Part shown: positions 11,871-22,905 of the stretch, piece by piece
Layout of the letters: every line of letters starts with the position of its first letter
How positions within the stretch are numbered: position 1 is the stretch's first letter
Assembly (NCBI RefSeq): GCF_964340395.1
Contig: NC_135567.1
Coordinates: 6,175,899 to 6,239,898 of the forward strand
DNA from: Glandiceps talaboti
Lineage: Eukaryota; Hemichordata; Enteropneusta; Spengelidae
Direction: 5' to 3'
DNA length: 64,000 nucleotides
Notes under the pieces: generated by a model
What the model saw: only the letters and a program-made list of their open reading frames with translations
Databases searched by the model: none
What the model was told of the DNA's origin: nothing
Made by a program: the position numbers and the translations under genes

Positions 11871-12792
11871 GTGTCAACTACTATGGATACTCGCTCTGTG
11901 TTGAGAAGCCGGCCACAAAAAACTACTAGTATGTGCACGTCAAAATACTTCCAAGATGGTAGCCACGAGGCAGCATGTGACTCAGGTTCTGACACTCGCA
12001 CTCGCAGTAGTAACCCAAGTTCTGACACTCGCAGCGGTACGTCGGAAGACGCAACTAGCATACCTGTCATGGAAATGAGGTCAGTTATTAATGAATGCCT
12101 TGCCGGACTAGTTTCAACTGTGGACGGTATGGCTAAAACACTAAATGAAATGAGAGAAGTGCAGAAGGTAATACTAGGGCGCATAGAGACGGTTGAAAGA
12201 AAAGTTGTTGACATTGAGGCCAGCGTCAACTACACAGAAGACGAACTGACAACTCTGAAGACGCGGGTTGAACACCAGGAAAAGCGATATGAAGAACTGG
12301 CTAATTCTCTGCAGACTACGAATGATAAGATGAAAATGATTGAAAATACGTGTTTAAATATGGAAAGGTATTCAAGATCATACAATCTGCGCTTCGGTGG
12401 AGTGAAGGAAGAAAAGCGAGAAAGCTGTGTTGAGGTGATAAAAACTATACTGAAAGAAAAGCTTCGCATGTCGGACATCATTATTGATAACGCGCACCGC
12501 ACACCACCAGCTAGAAACCCTGTCAATGGAAACCGTCCTCTGTCTCCAAGACACATAATTGTCAAGTTCCCTCTACGAATACAGCGACAGCATTCTAATG
12601 AAAAAACGAGAAGTACTGAAAGATTCCGGAATATTTGTGCAAGTTGATATGTGCAATGCGGACTTTGAACTAAAGCAAGGACTGAGAGATGTAATGGAGA
12701 AGGCCTACAAGGAAAATGTGTTCGTTTTGCAAACGGCAAGCTTACGATCAATGGTACTCGTGGCACTTGACATTCGAATTAATCGAGACTGA
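11871..12792 (+). pseudogene. L1-type ORF1 protein remnant (coiled coil, RRM-like, C-terminal domain)
   Basis: Start codons lie at 11871 and 11883. The first 60 residues are Ser/Thr/Arg-rich. About residues 85-165 form an uninterrupted heptad coiled coil. Then comes NLRFGGVKEEKRESCVEVIK, the RNA-recognition-like fold of L1 ORF1 (Transposase_22 type). IDNAHRTPP and SPRHIIVKF, hallmarks of the domain junction, follow. One frameshift near 12580 moves the reading to the frame with YSDSILMKKREVLKDSGIFV and a C-terminal domain ending at 12792. The protein would be about 305 residues, in the usual range. L1 ORF1p is a trimeric RNA chaperone that coats element RNA. Only this single frameshift visibly breaks it. 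Confidence 0.85.
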
Positions 12793-13440
12793 AATAACAG
12801 ATTGGTCTGTATGAACATGTTAAACCACATTTTTGCTATTTATTTTGTGTGTATCTATATCTATTTATTCACAGTAAGATGTAGAAAATGCCGTGTTTTT
12901 TTTTCTTTTTCTTTCATTTTTCAAGATTTTGGGTGTAGAAATTTTCAGGTAAAGTATTTTGGGGCCGTGGGCCCGGGGTGACGTGTAATATTGCTCTTGC
13001 AAGTATAGAGTTACTTTCCCCTACCTGTTATGCTTGAATAGTCCTGATAATTATGCACCTGTTTTTTTTGTTCCGTTTTTGCTTCACGGCTATTCTGTTT
13101 TATTGAATGAACATGGGATTGGCAGTAGATCAGTATGCTAATTTATAATGGAATTTGCATTCTCGCACATTTGTATAACTACACATTGTTGCAGTTTTTG
13201 TCACCTATTTTTTCTAACATGATGGGCAGCTTCCAATGCGCCTGTTTGGCAGCATGGTTTTTCTTTTTGAACTGTTTTCCGTTTTTCTTCGCATGTGGGA
13301 TTTCCACTGATGTTGTAGTTAGTGGGGGTGATTTTTTCTGCATTGCGAGTTTTTGTGGACATGTCTTATTTGGTTGTCTAGTGTATGTTTTCATGTTTTC
13401 ACCGTTCTGTAAAATTAGTTTGAATTTTATTCATAGTATT
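12793..13440 (+). other. Inter-ORF region of the L1/Tx1 LINE
   Basis: T-rich, with runs such as TTTTTTTTTCTTTTTCTTTC and one block GGGGCCGTGGGCCCGGGGTG at about 12961. A 109-codon open frame on the plus strand (13135-13464) is hydrophobic and has no domain. I regard it as incidental to the T-rich composition. Confidence 0.55.
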
Positions 13441-13448
13441 ATTGTACA

Positions 13449-15961
13449 GTGTCTGAAAACTTGAAGGTAATTTCTTTTAACATCAGAGGTTTGGGAAACC
13501 AAAGAAAGAGGAAAAAGGTTTTTGACTGGTTGAAAAAAGGTAATTATAATATCATTATGCTCCAAGAAGCACACAGTACACAAGATGGTGAGACCAATTG
13601 GTCCAAACTCTTCCCTGGTCACTTTGTATTTTCCCATGGAACATCTGCAAGTAGAGGGGTTGCTACAATTATTAGAGATGTTGACTTTGTGATTCACAAA
13701 GTTAAGACTGACTTAGATGGGAGATTTAATATCTATAGACATAGCAAATAAGCCACTCCTTTTGATTAATACATATGCACCAAACTTTGAAGGCCCCCAT
13801 AGTTTATTTATGGAACAACTGTCTGATGTACTTAGTGAGTTCCACACTGATCCACAAAGGGAAATTATTTGGGGTGGAGATCACAATTTTTGTTTAAACC
13901 AAGTATTGGATAGATATGGTGGGAATGACACTGCCTGGAAACGGTCTGGTGAGATGTTTGAAAACGTTATGAATGATTTGGACTTAATTGACGTCTGGCG
14001 TATTAGAAATCCATCATCAAGACGGTATACTTGGCGCCGTTTACGCCCAATTTTAACCCAGAGTCGTTTGGATTACTTTTTAATTAGCAATTCACTTCAG
14101 TCATCAATTAGTTTATGTGATATTGTGCCAAACATCTTATCAGACCACTCTGCCATTGTGCTTTCCATGGGTGATAAAAGGGGAAAACTAGGTAATTCTC
14201 TTTGGAAATTCAACAATAGCCTTCTAAAAGATTCTGAATATCCACAGCTTATACAAGATAGTTTACAGGGATGGGTGATGGAGTACCATGATCCACAAAA
14301 CAAACAGGGGTTGTGGGAATTCATTAAGTACAAAATTAAAACCATTACAATCAACTATAGCAAAACAAAAGCAAGAGAGAGAAATATGCATGTAACTACC
14401 CTTGAATCACGCTTGAGGGACCTTGACATGGAGCTTTGTAACAGGGAGTCAGAGGAGGTTAAATCTGCCATAGAGAAAACTCGTAATGAGTTACAACTTG
14501 AATATGATCACCTGACAGAGGGTGCTATAGTAAGGTCTAGCTAGAGTACACTGGTATGAGTTAGGTGAAAAAACACTAAATATTTTTTGAGTTTGGAAAA
14601 ATATAAGGCAAAAAAATCACAAATTACACAACTGTATGATTCTTCAGAAAATCTGTTGACAAATCCTAAGGATATTAAAAATTATATGAAGGCCTTCTAT
14701 GCCAAGCTCTATGCCACGCGTAACTATGTTGTTGATGATTCTGTTGTCGACTTGTTCCTTAATGAGGCAAACTTTCCAAAACTCAGTCAAAGTGACCAGG
14801 GAGGATGTGAGGGGACACTTGCACTGCAGGAGTGTTTCAACTCTCTCTCCAGTATGAATAAGAATAGGACACCAGGTAATGACGGCCTTACAGTTGAGTT
14901 CTATCAAACTTTTTGGCATAGCGTGGGACCTTTTGTCATTGATTCCCTAAATGAAGCATATGAAAAGGGTCATCTCTCTAGTAGCCAATCTCAGGGAGTG
15001 ATTACTCTTATAGAGAAAAAAGATAAAGATAAAAGATATATTTCTAACTGGCGCCCTATAACTTTACTAAATACTGATTATAAAATAGGTTCTCGTTGCA
15101 TTGCTAAAAGAATGGGAAAAGTTCTAGAGAGTCTTGTCAGTGTAACCCAGACAGCCTTTGTCAAAAATCGCTCTATTGGCCAATGTGTTCGTTTGATTGA
15201 AGGCATTCTGGATTATACAAAGGACTTGGACTTACCTGGTGTCCTATTGGCCAATGACTTTAAAAAGGCTTTTGATAGTTTGGAATGGAAATTTATGTTT
15301 CAATGTTTGGAAAATTTTAATATTGGACCTTCCCTTATTACTTGGGTCCTACTTTTTATCATAACCCTTCAAGCTGTGTCATGAACAGAGGTTTATCTAC
15401 TGGTTACTTCGATCTTACAAGAGGAGTCAGACAAGGAGACCCATTGTCACCTATTTTATTCATACTCTCATTAGAAGCCCTATTAATTAAACTACAGCTG
15501 GATGAGAATATACAGGGTATTGGGGTTGAGGGTTATGAGATTAAAAGTTCTGCCTATGCTGATGACCTTACATGTTTTTTAAGTAACGAACAATCTGTCA
15601 AGAACCTTTTTTCACTACTCAGTAATTTTTCATTGGTATCGGGTCCGAGTGTAAATTATGACAAGTCTGAAGCACTTTGGTTAGGGAAATGGAGTTCTCG
15701 TCAAGATAGGCTGTTCGCGGTGAAATGGCCTATGTCACCTATCAAGATTGTTGGAATTTTCTTTTCTTATAATCGCAAAGTAGCATATGAGAAAAAATAT
15801 GAGCTCGCCAATTAAGAGTCTTACAAATGTATTACACAGTTGGAATTGGCGCAATTTATCTATTATTGGTATAACTCAGATCATCAAAACCCTTGTTATT
15901 CCAAAAATTTTGTACCCTCGCAGTCTTATCAATGTCCACCAACAAGATATTAAAAAATACC
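13449..15961 (+). pseudogene. LINE ORF2 remnant: endonuclease and reverse transcriptase (Tx1-like)
   Basis: The endonuclease starts with VISFNIRGLG and keeps LQEAH (catalytic Glu), WGGDHN (usually GGDFN, so His replaces Phe), RLDYFLIS and LSDHSAIVLS. One frameshift lies near 13717. Around 14540-14600 the frame is broken twice, just before FLSLEKYKAKK. The RT then shows GNDGLTVEFYQTFW, GVITLIEKKDKDK, NWRPITLLNTDYKIG, QTAFVKNRSIG, NDFKKAFDSLEW (first catalytic Asp) and RGVRQGDPLSPILFI. AYADDLTCFL near 15555 is the active site. A further frameshift lies near 15340. After KILYPRS the reading is cut off by family A at 15962, so the C-terminal third is missing. It nicks target DNA and reverse transcribes in living relatives; this copy cannot. 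Confidence 0.88.
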
Positions 15962-16684
15962 GCCAATGGCATTGTAGCACAACTGTATAGTTTTTATAAA
16001 TGCTAACATGCTAACAATAAGTGTTCATTTGGTGAATGACTATCCAGTTGCCTATCCAACCATGTTGCTATCTTTAAGATATATGCTATCATTTGGCTGT
16101 TGCTATGGGCGTGGTCTTGTTGCTAGGCATATTTACATACATTTTTTGAATGTTTATTCAATTGTCTATTAATCCCCATTGTTATCTTCACAATATATGT
16201 GATCATTTGGCTGTTGCTATGGGCGTGGTCTTGTTGCTAGGCACACTTGCATACATTCTTTGAATGTTTATTCATTTGTCTTCTATTCCTGTTCTTATCT
16301 TTGCAATATATGTGATTATTTGGCTGTTGCGATGGGCGTGGTCTTGTTGCTAGGCATATTTAAATACATTTTTTGAATGTTTATTTAATTGTCTATTAAT
16401 CCCCTTTGTTATCTTTGCAATATATGTGATCATTTGGCTGTTGCTATGGGCGTGGTCTTGTTGCTAGGCACATTTGCATACATTTTTTGAATGTTTATTC
16501 ATTTGTCTTTCTACTCCTGTTATCTTTGCAATATATGTGATTATTTGGCTGTTGCTATGGGCGTGGTCTTGTTGCTAGGCAAATTTACATACATTTTTTG
16601 ACCGTTTATTGAATTGTCTATTAATCCCTGTTATTATCTTTGTGAAATACACCACCGTTTTGCTGTTGCTATGGGCGTGGTCAG
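15962..16684 (+). repeat. Family A interspersed repeat with about five internal units
   Basis: Opens with GCCAATGGCATTGTAGCACA and the CCAGTTGCCTATCCAACC block. Tandem units of about 115 bp follow, each containing TTTGGCTGTTGCTATGGGCG, TGGTCTTGTTGCTAGGCA and a TACATTTTTTGAATGTTTAT spacer. The last unit ends at GGCGTGGTCA, after which a different, more GC-rich sequence starts (GGGGTGGGACT). This marks an insertion or deletion breakpoint. Confidence 0.88.
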
Positions 16685-17085
16685 GGGTGGGACTATGTTG
16701 CGTTGGTAGCAGACATCTTTAGCAATGGCGGCAGTGAATGTACCTGTGTTCTCTTGCTCTCGACAGTGTTGGGCTTACTCTGGTTCTGATCTCGGCAAGA
16801 GAGATAAAAAACATTGAGGGTGCCAGAGCTTTCGTTTTGGCTGAAATGCAGAACGCTACCAGTATCTGGTACAAAAAAATCTTGGTTGATCGGTAGGTTT
16901 GATTTGTCACATTTTATTGTCTGCTGAGGTTTCTTACTTCATGCTTGTGTGTGGTTACACGGTGTCAGTCTCACAATATAGTCTAGAGCTCAGCAAAAAT
17001 ATCGACCTGTTCACACGACATCGGGACGGATCATCTGTACAAGGCATCGGTAGAGCTAGCTTTGCCATCATTCTAGCATAAAACT
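16685..17085 (+). other. GC-richer segment, possible 5' exon of the SWIM/YqaJ gene
   Basis: The composition shifts from the surrounding AT-rich repeats. An ATG in good context (GCAATGGCGGCAG, at about 16725) opens 29 codons to a TGA. Overlapping frames read through 16810-16890 with EIKNIEGARAFVLAEMQN up to a possible donor. It could be the first exon and leader of the gene whose exons follow at 17.7 kb, or the terminal region of a DNA transposon. No domain is recognised, so both remain inference. Confidence 0.3.
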
Positions 17086-17710
17086 AATATTGCATGAAAT
17101 TACTTTGAGTGTGGCTGGAAACAGTACATTGTTTGTACAATGCTACATTGTTTTTGGAACATGTATAACTTAGCAAATACAACGGTTCCTACAGGTCAAG
17201 CAGTGGCTGATATTGTGCTATGTGTATATATTAAAGAACAGTATTATGTAATAACATTTCTTGATGATTTCTGACTCCTGTATGTGCTACAATTGTTTTA
17301 CATTATTACACTGTGTAGAAATGGATTTCTTGTCATCAGCTGATATCCATAAAACAAGTGTTGTCTGTGAAAACGCAAATATATATATGTAAATGTAGCA
17401 CTATCAAACTTTAAACAGATGAAAGGTGTATTATATGTGTAATGTTAATACAGTGCTGATGAACAGATGGATGTATTCATGTCTGTTTGTCCTTGATTTG
17501 TTCTGTGTGACTGTCAGTACTATTTAAAGATTTTTGATAAATTCTCTAAAAAAATTATCTTCTAAAACCAATGTTTTTGAAAAGAAATATTTAATATCTT
17601 GTACATTCTTCATATCCTTCAAGGGTAAATAATTATAAGGAGTAACTAAAAGTCAAAGTTTTTAACCCAGATGTGAATAAATCATATTATACCATTAAAA
17701 AACTTAAAAG

Positions 17711-17877
17711 TACTGAAGTCATCAACATCGTTCAAGCTCCCTGAAAGATATCAACTTCTGTCCAAGCCACCATCAGATAACAAATTTACCAGAGATTTGA
17801 CAAAGTTGCCATTCCTGACATCTGGAGATATAGATGATGCTTTAGAACTGTACCACAAATTCTCAAATAAAATCGAG
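17711..17877 (+). CDS. Putative exon upstream of the SWIM module
   Basis: An open stretch translating to FKLPERYQLLSKPPSDN, then RDLTKLPFLTSGDIDDALEL and YHKFSNKIE, ending exactly at a strong donor (GTAAGC at 17878) in phase 0. Proteins that combine a SWIM zinc finger with a YqaJ nuclease often carry such a short charged region ahead of the SWIM part. The reading joins in frame to the exon starting at 18496. The 3' splice site is not certain: AG dinucleotides at 17709-17710 and 17717-17718 are both possible, and neither has a good polypyrimidine tract. The gene may be a pseudogene, because exons downstream are broken. Confidence 0.5.
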
Positions 17878-18495
17878 GTAAGCAACCACATTATGTAAAG
17901 TAGACATTATTTTTTTCTTGTCAATGTCATGATATATTATTAATCTTGAATTATGGGTTATAATTGAACTTCACAGATCTATGACATGTCCCTCATTTTG
18001 GAAAATATGCTGTTGTTTGTTTGTTTGTTAAGTACCAACAGTATATACTAGGCCACATACAATATGTCACTTATTTGTGTAGTGTACATAATTATAGTAC
18101 AAATTAAATGTACATGTTAATATAATGATTGGCTATTTTCCTTGATTAAGGAAGAACTGTTTATAAATTGTATTTATTTGGATATTCCAGATATAAATGA
18201 TCTATGTTAGCGAAGACATCAAAATCAAAAACATCGTAATTAAATATCGTAACGAGTAAAGACGAGTAGCTACCAGTAGTTACGATTTACTACGGTTAAT
18301 ATTCATAAGTGTCGACGCATATTTATGAACCTTTAGCTTGTAGACAATAAAAAGTAAACACTTATTGTCTATTATTCATAGATGTTACTGACTGGGTGAC
18401 AACCGAAACTACTGACAATATTGTATTATATTTAAATTAGAATGTTGTTTGTTATTACCCCAATAGTGATTATTTTGTTATGTATTATATTACAG

Positions 18496-18734
18496 GGTAA
18501 CAGCAGTAGCGTCAAAACTGGCAACAACTTTAGTAAAGGATTTGCCCTCTTCCACTCTAACTTTGTTCATGGCATCAAACTAGCTGAGGATCCCAAAAAA
18601 GAGTTGGTTTATATAAAGGGTTACTGCTGGGTATCTATGATGAAGGGAAGAAAACACAGTTTGATGGTGGTGCTTAGTAAATCAAACACTAAATGTGTGG
18701 TTAGGGCAGTTTGCAAATCAGAATGTGTTGCTGG
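18496..18734 (+). CDS. SWIM-type zinc-finger exon (first half)
   Basis: Preceded by an acceptor (TATATTACAG) and followed by a donor (GTATGT at 18735). The exon starts in phase 0 and ends with two bases of a codon. It encodes GNSSSVKTG through GYCWVSMMKGRKHSLMVVLS, then VRAVCKSECVAG. The C-x3-C followed by AG is the first metal-binding pair of a SWIM finger (general form CxCx-n-CxH) as found in eukaryotic YqaJ-linked proteins. The second pair, CxH, should come from the next exon. The only matching sequence I find is at 31375, where the joined codon gives Gly and the reading becomes CVAGRGQACPH. SWIM fingers bind DNA or protein. Confidence 0.6.
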
Positions 18735-19114
18735 GTATGTAACATCTACAGTAATTTACAAGTGTACAAGTCCTGGGGGGGGGGGGGTGCAAGTTCTGGT
18801 GTGTGGCTAATAATGTCAACCCAAGACACCATTCTAAATCAATACCTCATTTCAAACCATTACAGGTTTTTACAAAATCATTTTTTTAGACCAAAATACA
18901 TTTTGTAGTAGTTCCATATTTAGGAAATGGTGGATTGCAAAATGAGTTTTCACTTTTATATTTTTCCCCCAGGAACATTTTGAGAGGCATTTAATGGTAG
19001 TTATGATTTGATAAATGACATGACAATGGACCACATTTTTGACAAAGCAAAATTGAAAGTAATGAGGATGGACCCCATTTTAGACTCTTCAGCTCAAAAA
19101 AGACAGACCTAATT

Positions 19115-19320
19115 ATAGACCAAAGGGTTCAAAAACACACTCCAAGTCTTGCGGCTGGATATGCATAGTGAAATAGGGAAAGTAACCCCCCCCCCCCCCG
19201 GGTACTAGTCTTACATGTATCTGTTCATAACACTGCTGTGCAATATCAAAAATACACTTGCATACCTGTATGCATATGTAAGTGGAAATGTCCGCAGTAT
19301 TCCTTGTACTCAAAATCAAA
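19115..19320. other. Intronic sequence with homopolymer C run
   Basis: A run of about 14 C at 19186-19199 is the most notable feature between the SWIM exon and the YqaJ fragment. No SWIM second half is visible between 18735 and 19714. Confidence 0.5.
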
Positions 19321-19714
19321 TGATCACAGTTTACTTTTCACAAAATCTACAGTATTGGATGAACATATCTCCTTGACACATCAGTACCATTGTTAAAGTA
19401 CTCAGGCTACTGCAAACTTGCTGTGTGTTTTACCTGTTGTACTTTCACTTACTACACTTCTGACAAAACAGAGAATACAAGAGCTCAAGCAAATACACCC
19501 AGCCTTTCAACACTGGCTCTCACATTTCATTTGGATTAGTCACATTGTTGAAATTAATAATCAAATTTATCTTCAAAATTAGACAGCGCTGTTTTATTAG
19601 ATAAAATGATAAATGAACTCAAATAAATACTGAATAAGTTACTGAGGAGTTACTGAACCTGAAATATATTGACTAAACATTCTGTTTGTTTGTTTGTTTG
19701 TTTATTTGTTTTAG

Positions 19715-20204
19715 TTAGAAGAACAGTAACAGACACATTTCCAGATAATTTATAACACCCAAGGGATTTATCCAACATAGAAGCAATTCAATTTGGTAAA
19801 GAAAATGAAAAACTTGTTTGTGAGTTGTACAGAGAGTACATGAGTAACCATGGTTCACCAGTAGTGACCTCAAATGTTGGATTAATCATTAATCCATCTG
19901 TACCACATCTTGGTGGCACTCCAGATCAAAATGTGTATGATGTACTACAACATGATCCTTTTGGTCACTTCTGTCTTGTTAATGATAATGGCAAAGTCAG
20001 GTTGAACTCCCAGCACAATTTTTTCTATCACATATACAGGGTCAAATGGCCCTCAATGGTCTTAAATGGTGTGACTTTGTTGTGTACACTAGACATGATG
20101 AACTCTATGTTGAAAGAGTAAGATTCAGTGAGGAACTTTGGGTACATAAAATGTTAGCCATACTTACTGCAGTTGACATTGAAATGATCAGATACTTAAC
20201 CTGA
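19715..20204 (+). pseudogene. YqaJ-like (lambda exonuclease fold) nuclease fragment, catalytic motif deleted
   Basis: A possible acceptor with a TTTG-rich tract (TTTATTTGTTTTAG) precedes an open reading: TFPDNL, a stop near 19754, then IEAIQFGKENEKLVCELY, VGLIINPSVPHLGGTPDQNV and DPFG. After a jump it continues FCLVNDNGKVRLNSQHNFFY, then (other frame) QGQMALNGLKWCDFVVYT and FSEELW to a stop at 20202-20204. Family members have a GllEiKCP segment between DPFG and FCL, carrying the catalytic Glu and Lys. Here roughly 25 residues including that segment are missing. A small indel near 20035 also breaks the frame. YqaJ enzymes are 5'-3' exonucleases of phages and of some eukaryotic transposons. This copy cannot be active. 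Confidence 0.8.
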
Positions 20205-21485
20205 CAGAATTATAAGACACGGATAAACAAATGTTGTAGTTCTGCTTGTAAGTCAGGAAGTGCTGGACACATTTTTCCACCAAAGGCATTTTATATTACA
20301 TAGATATGTAGACTAAATTTAGCAAAAAATGAAGTGGCAAAGTCTGTAAAAATAGTCTAACTTTTGGACAGTGTTGGTATCAAAAATGCAACTCAACATA
20401 CTAAAACATATTTAGGAGCAAATCGATGTTGGCATAGATTGATAGAGGTGGTTCTGTATACACAAAGTCATGGTAACTGAGATTATGATATCGTTTAAAA
20501 AGTTCTTGATACCCAATGATTATATGTGATATAATAATGGTGTAAAGTGTGCCAGATCCTGGATATGACCAAACAAATAACACAAATCTCAGTTATCAAA
20601 CCTCTTTGTGTATACTCAACAATTGCTGTTTTTTGTTTTGATGTCAATTTGTTCCTGGGTGATCTTTAATAAGTGCTGTGTGTGTATTATTTGTCCTGAC
20701 TGTAGTTGAAAATGATGCCTTATTTATAAACTTTACAACTATAATCAAGGGGAGTTAACTTTTTGCTTCTTATACAGACAGAAACTAAAACCATTGTTGC
20801 AACATGTTGATACAAGTTTATACAGAAAGTTGATGTTATTACACTTACTGTAGGGTTGCTCGTCTGATACTATGTTTTACTTTGTGCAACAATAGCTTTA
20901 GTTTGTCTATCACAGGTAGTTGAAAGTTTGTTTTCTGTTGTAATAAAAAAGATACATACTATTTTAAAAGAAAATCAATTTTAATGATCACTTCAAATGA
21001 GAAATATTATGTATATAAAAGGTGCATAATATAAGTCGAGATATTGAAATAGTAGGGAGGGAAGTAGGATACAAATATATACAGCTTTATCAGTGAGTCT
21101 CTACTATGTTACAATATTAACAATGAAGTATACTTCATTGCTGAATAAGCAATATTTTATCAACCCTTGCTAGGTTTTCACTAGGATAAAGCATTGTTCA
21201 GAACAAATTTTCTCATATTTACATCTGAGATTTTAAGGTGATAACAAAGTAGTGAGTCGAAAGCTCAATGCTAAATATCTTGAGCTGCTTGTGTGTTACA
21301 ACCTTTGTAAATCAAAGTAGTGAGTGTTATTCACCAACATCGACCATTTTGTCACATCACTCCATGGTTTAGTCAATTTCTAATACACACAAGAAAGAGT
21401 AGTATCCTATGACCACTTGATTTGTATTCTGTGTATAATATGACGTGTAAAGTGTGATCTTTTTTTGTAAAACTAAGCAGAATAT
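20205..21485. other. Mostly unannotated AT-rich sequence
   Basis: The only clear structure is a perfect 20-base palindrome at 21121-21140 (CAATGAAGTA plus its complement). No coding similarity is seen. Confidence 0.4.
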
Positions 21486-21491
21486 CTAAAT

Positions 21492-21630
21492 ATTATTCCT
21501 CAATATTTTTCTTTGCTCAGCCATGGAAAGTATGAGTGACCTTAGGAGACTAGTCACTACTTGTCACTAGTAACAAAACATTAGGTTACAAGTATTGTCT
21601 GGATGAATGAAGAAAAATATTGGGAATAAT
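21492..21630. mobile_element. Short foldback (MITE-like) element, copy 1
   Basis: The left end ATTATTCCTCAATATTTTTC and the right end AAAAATATTGGGAATAAT are inverted complements with few mismatches, giving a roughly 139-base hairpin. A related element lies 160 bases downstream. The superfamily is not assignable because no target-site duplication is clear. Confidence 0.65.
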
Positions 21631-21789
21631 ATAATAGTATACATCCTAAAGCATAATGTATGAAAAACATTTGGAAAAATAATGGTGAGGTATGTAGGCT
21701 TTGTTTGTCATAACATACAACCATCAGGGTACATAATCTTTATTTTCGGTTCAAAAACATTAATTTGGCTTATGCATGGTATCATAAGT

Positions 21790-21950
21790 TGTTATTCAGC
21801 AATGTTATTCTTCATTCGGCCAAGGAAAATATGAGTGACCTAACGGGGGGTGGGGGGGGGGGGTGGGGGGGGGGTGGTCACTATGAGTCGCTACATGAGA
21901 AGTAGGTCGTGAGTATTTTCTGGTTGAATAAAGATAAATATTGGGAATTA
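21790..21950. mobile_element. Short foldback (MITE-like) element, copy 2, with G-rich centre
   Basis: Diverged relative of the element at 21492: it shares TATGAGTGACCT, GGTCACTA and AAATATTGGGAATTAT. Its centre (21845-21878) has expanded to runs of G interrupted only by single T bases. Confidence 0.6.
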
Positions 21951-22210
21951 TGTAATTATACCTGTTCAATTATAATTTGTGAAATGTCAAGGAAAATAAT
22001 GGATGATTTGGAACATTTTTATTCATAATTTGTATATCTATATGATGTGTTCAATCAGTACATCAGAAATAAATAAAGTTTATTTTCAAGAGATAACCTT
22101 TTGTAGTGTTGAACTTTATATTTATTCAAAAAAATGCACTTTTAATAAAGAAATATACCATATTACTATCATCCCCACCACATCCCTATTTACAATGTGA
22201 CCTATATATC

Positions 22211-22905
22211 TCAACATGACAAAATGGGTTTTTGGAACTTCACTAGACTACAGCACACTAACCAAATCTGTTCTATGGATCCATACAATGTCAAAGGGAT
22301 CACCTGATCAAAAATGTGCCATCCCTTTATCCTTCTAATAGCCCACTCAATATGTATTCAGACACTGGCTATTTTCTGGGTTTCAAAAACATCACTGGAT
22401 TTCATTTGATTTTGTCCTGGTTGACATTTGAGGGGAGTATTCAGTGTTACACCCCTGTTAATTAACATGTCCCTCAATTCAAAACCTTTGTCAGCCATCA
22501 AACTGTCGTTTGGTTCTAGTAAATCAAGAATTCCATATTTCTCTGTGATAACCCTGTCAGATGTTGACTCTCCAAATAAATTACTAATAAATGATACAGA
22601 AACTGATGAGTCTATTCCCACTAAGCCTTTGAATGTGTCATGTGACTTGTACTCTGACCAAAGTTCAGACGGGATTGAGTAGTCCTTTGACACTTCACAT
22701 TTTAATTCAGTACAAGCAAAAATACACCTTGTACTTGGATACTTATCCTTAAATACTATAGGCATGTTCTTATCAACTAAGTCTCTACTAGGCCAGATAG
22801 GAAGTTCAGAAAATTGTAAATAAATGAAAACTGATGCCATAACACATCTGGACACTTGTCTGCTTGATTTGTATAACAAGCTGCAGCACAATACCACTTT
22901 CCCAT
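22211..22905 (-). pseudogene. THAP-DDE (DDE_Tnp_4-type) transposase, internally deleted
   Basis: Reading the minus strand, the ATG at 22905 opens MGKWYCAAACYTNQ and VLWHQFSF, the start of a THAP zinc finger (Cys pair plus the conserved hydrophobic/H-x-F stretch). The reading then jumps frame straight into FSELPIWPSRDLVDKNMP, YPSTRCIFACTE, SEYKSHDTFKGLVGI, DSLMADKGFELRD, the DDE_Tnp_4 core. The rest of the THAP domain and the helix-turn-helix are deleted. The first catalytic Asp (normally in I-D-C-T-E) is Ala. The MADKGF Asp is kept, and the last Glu is kept as IEWAI, but a TGA replaces the Arg codon just before it. The reading ends at 22211 after IFDQVIPLTLYGS. DDE_Tnp_4 proteins of the PIF/Harbinger group cut and paste DNA. 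This copy is inactive. Confidence 0.85.

Larger units (their letters stand above)
11736..15961 (+). mobile_element. L1/Tx1-clade LINE, nearly full length but 3'-truncated
   Basis: A relatively GC-rich leader (11736-11870) precedes an L1-type ORF1, a roughly 660-base inter-ORF region and an ORF2 with endonuclease and reverse transcriptase. The base composition and long intact frames suggest it is younger than the LINE at 1.5-6 kb. The element ends abruptly at 15961 in the middle of ORF2, where a family A copy starts with GCCAATGGCATTG. No 3' UTR or tail is found on the far side. RT motifs match the Tx1-like branch of the L1 clade known from fish and marine invertebrates. Confidence 0.88.

Noticed and set aside
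12230-12766. Minus-strand 178-codon open frame and neighbouring minus frame at 11723
   Set aside because: Antisense shadows of the L1-type ORF1 coiled-coil coding sequence on the plus strand.
13135-13464. Hydrophobic 109-codon protein
   Set aside because: Lies in the T-rich inter-ORF region of a LINE. Hydrophobicity follows from T-rich codons and no start context or domain supports it.
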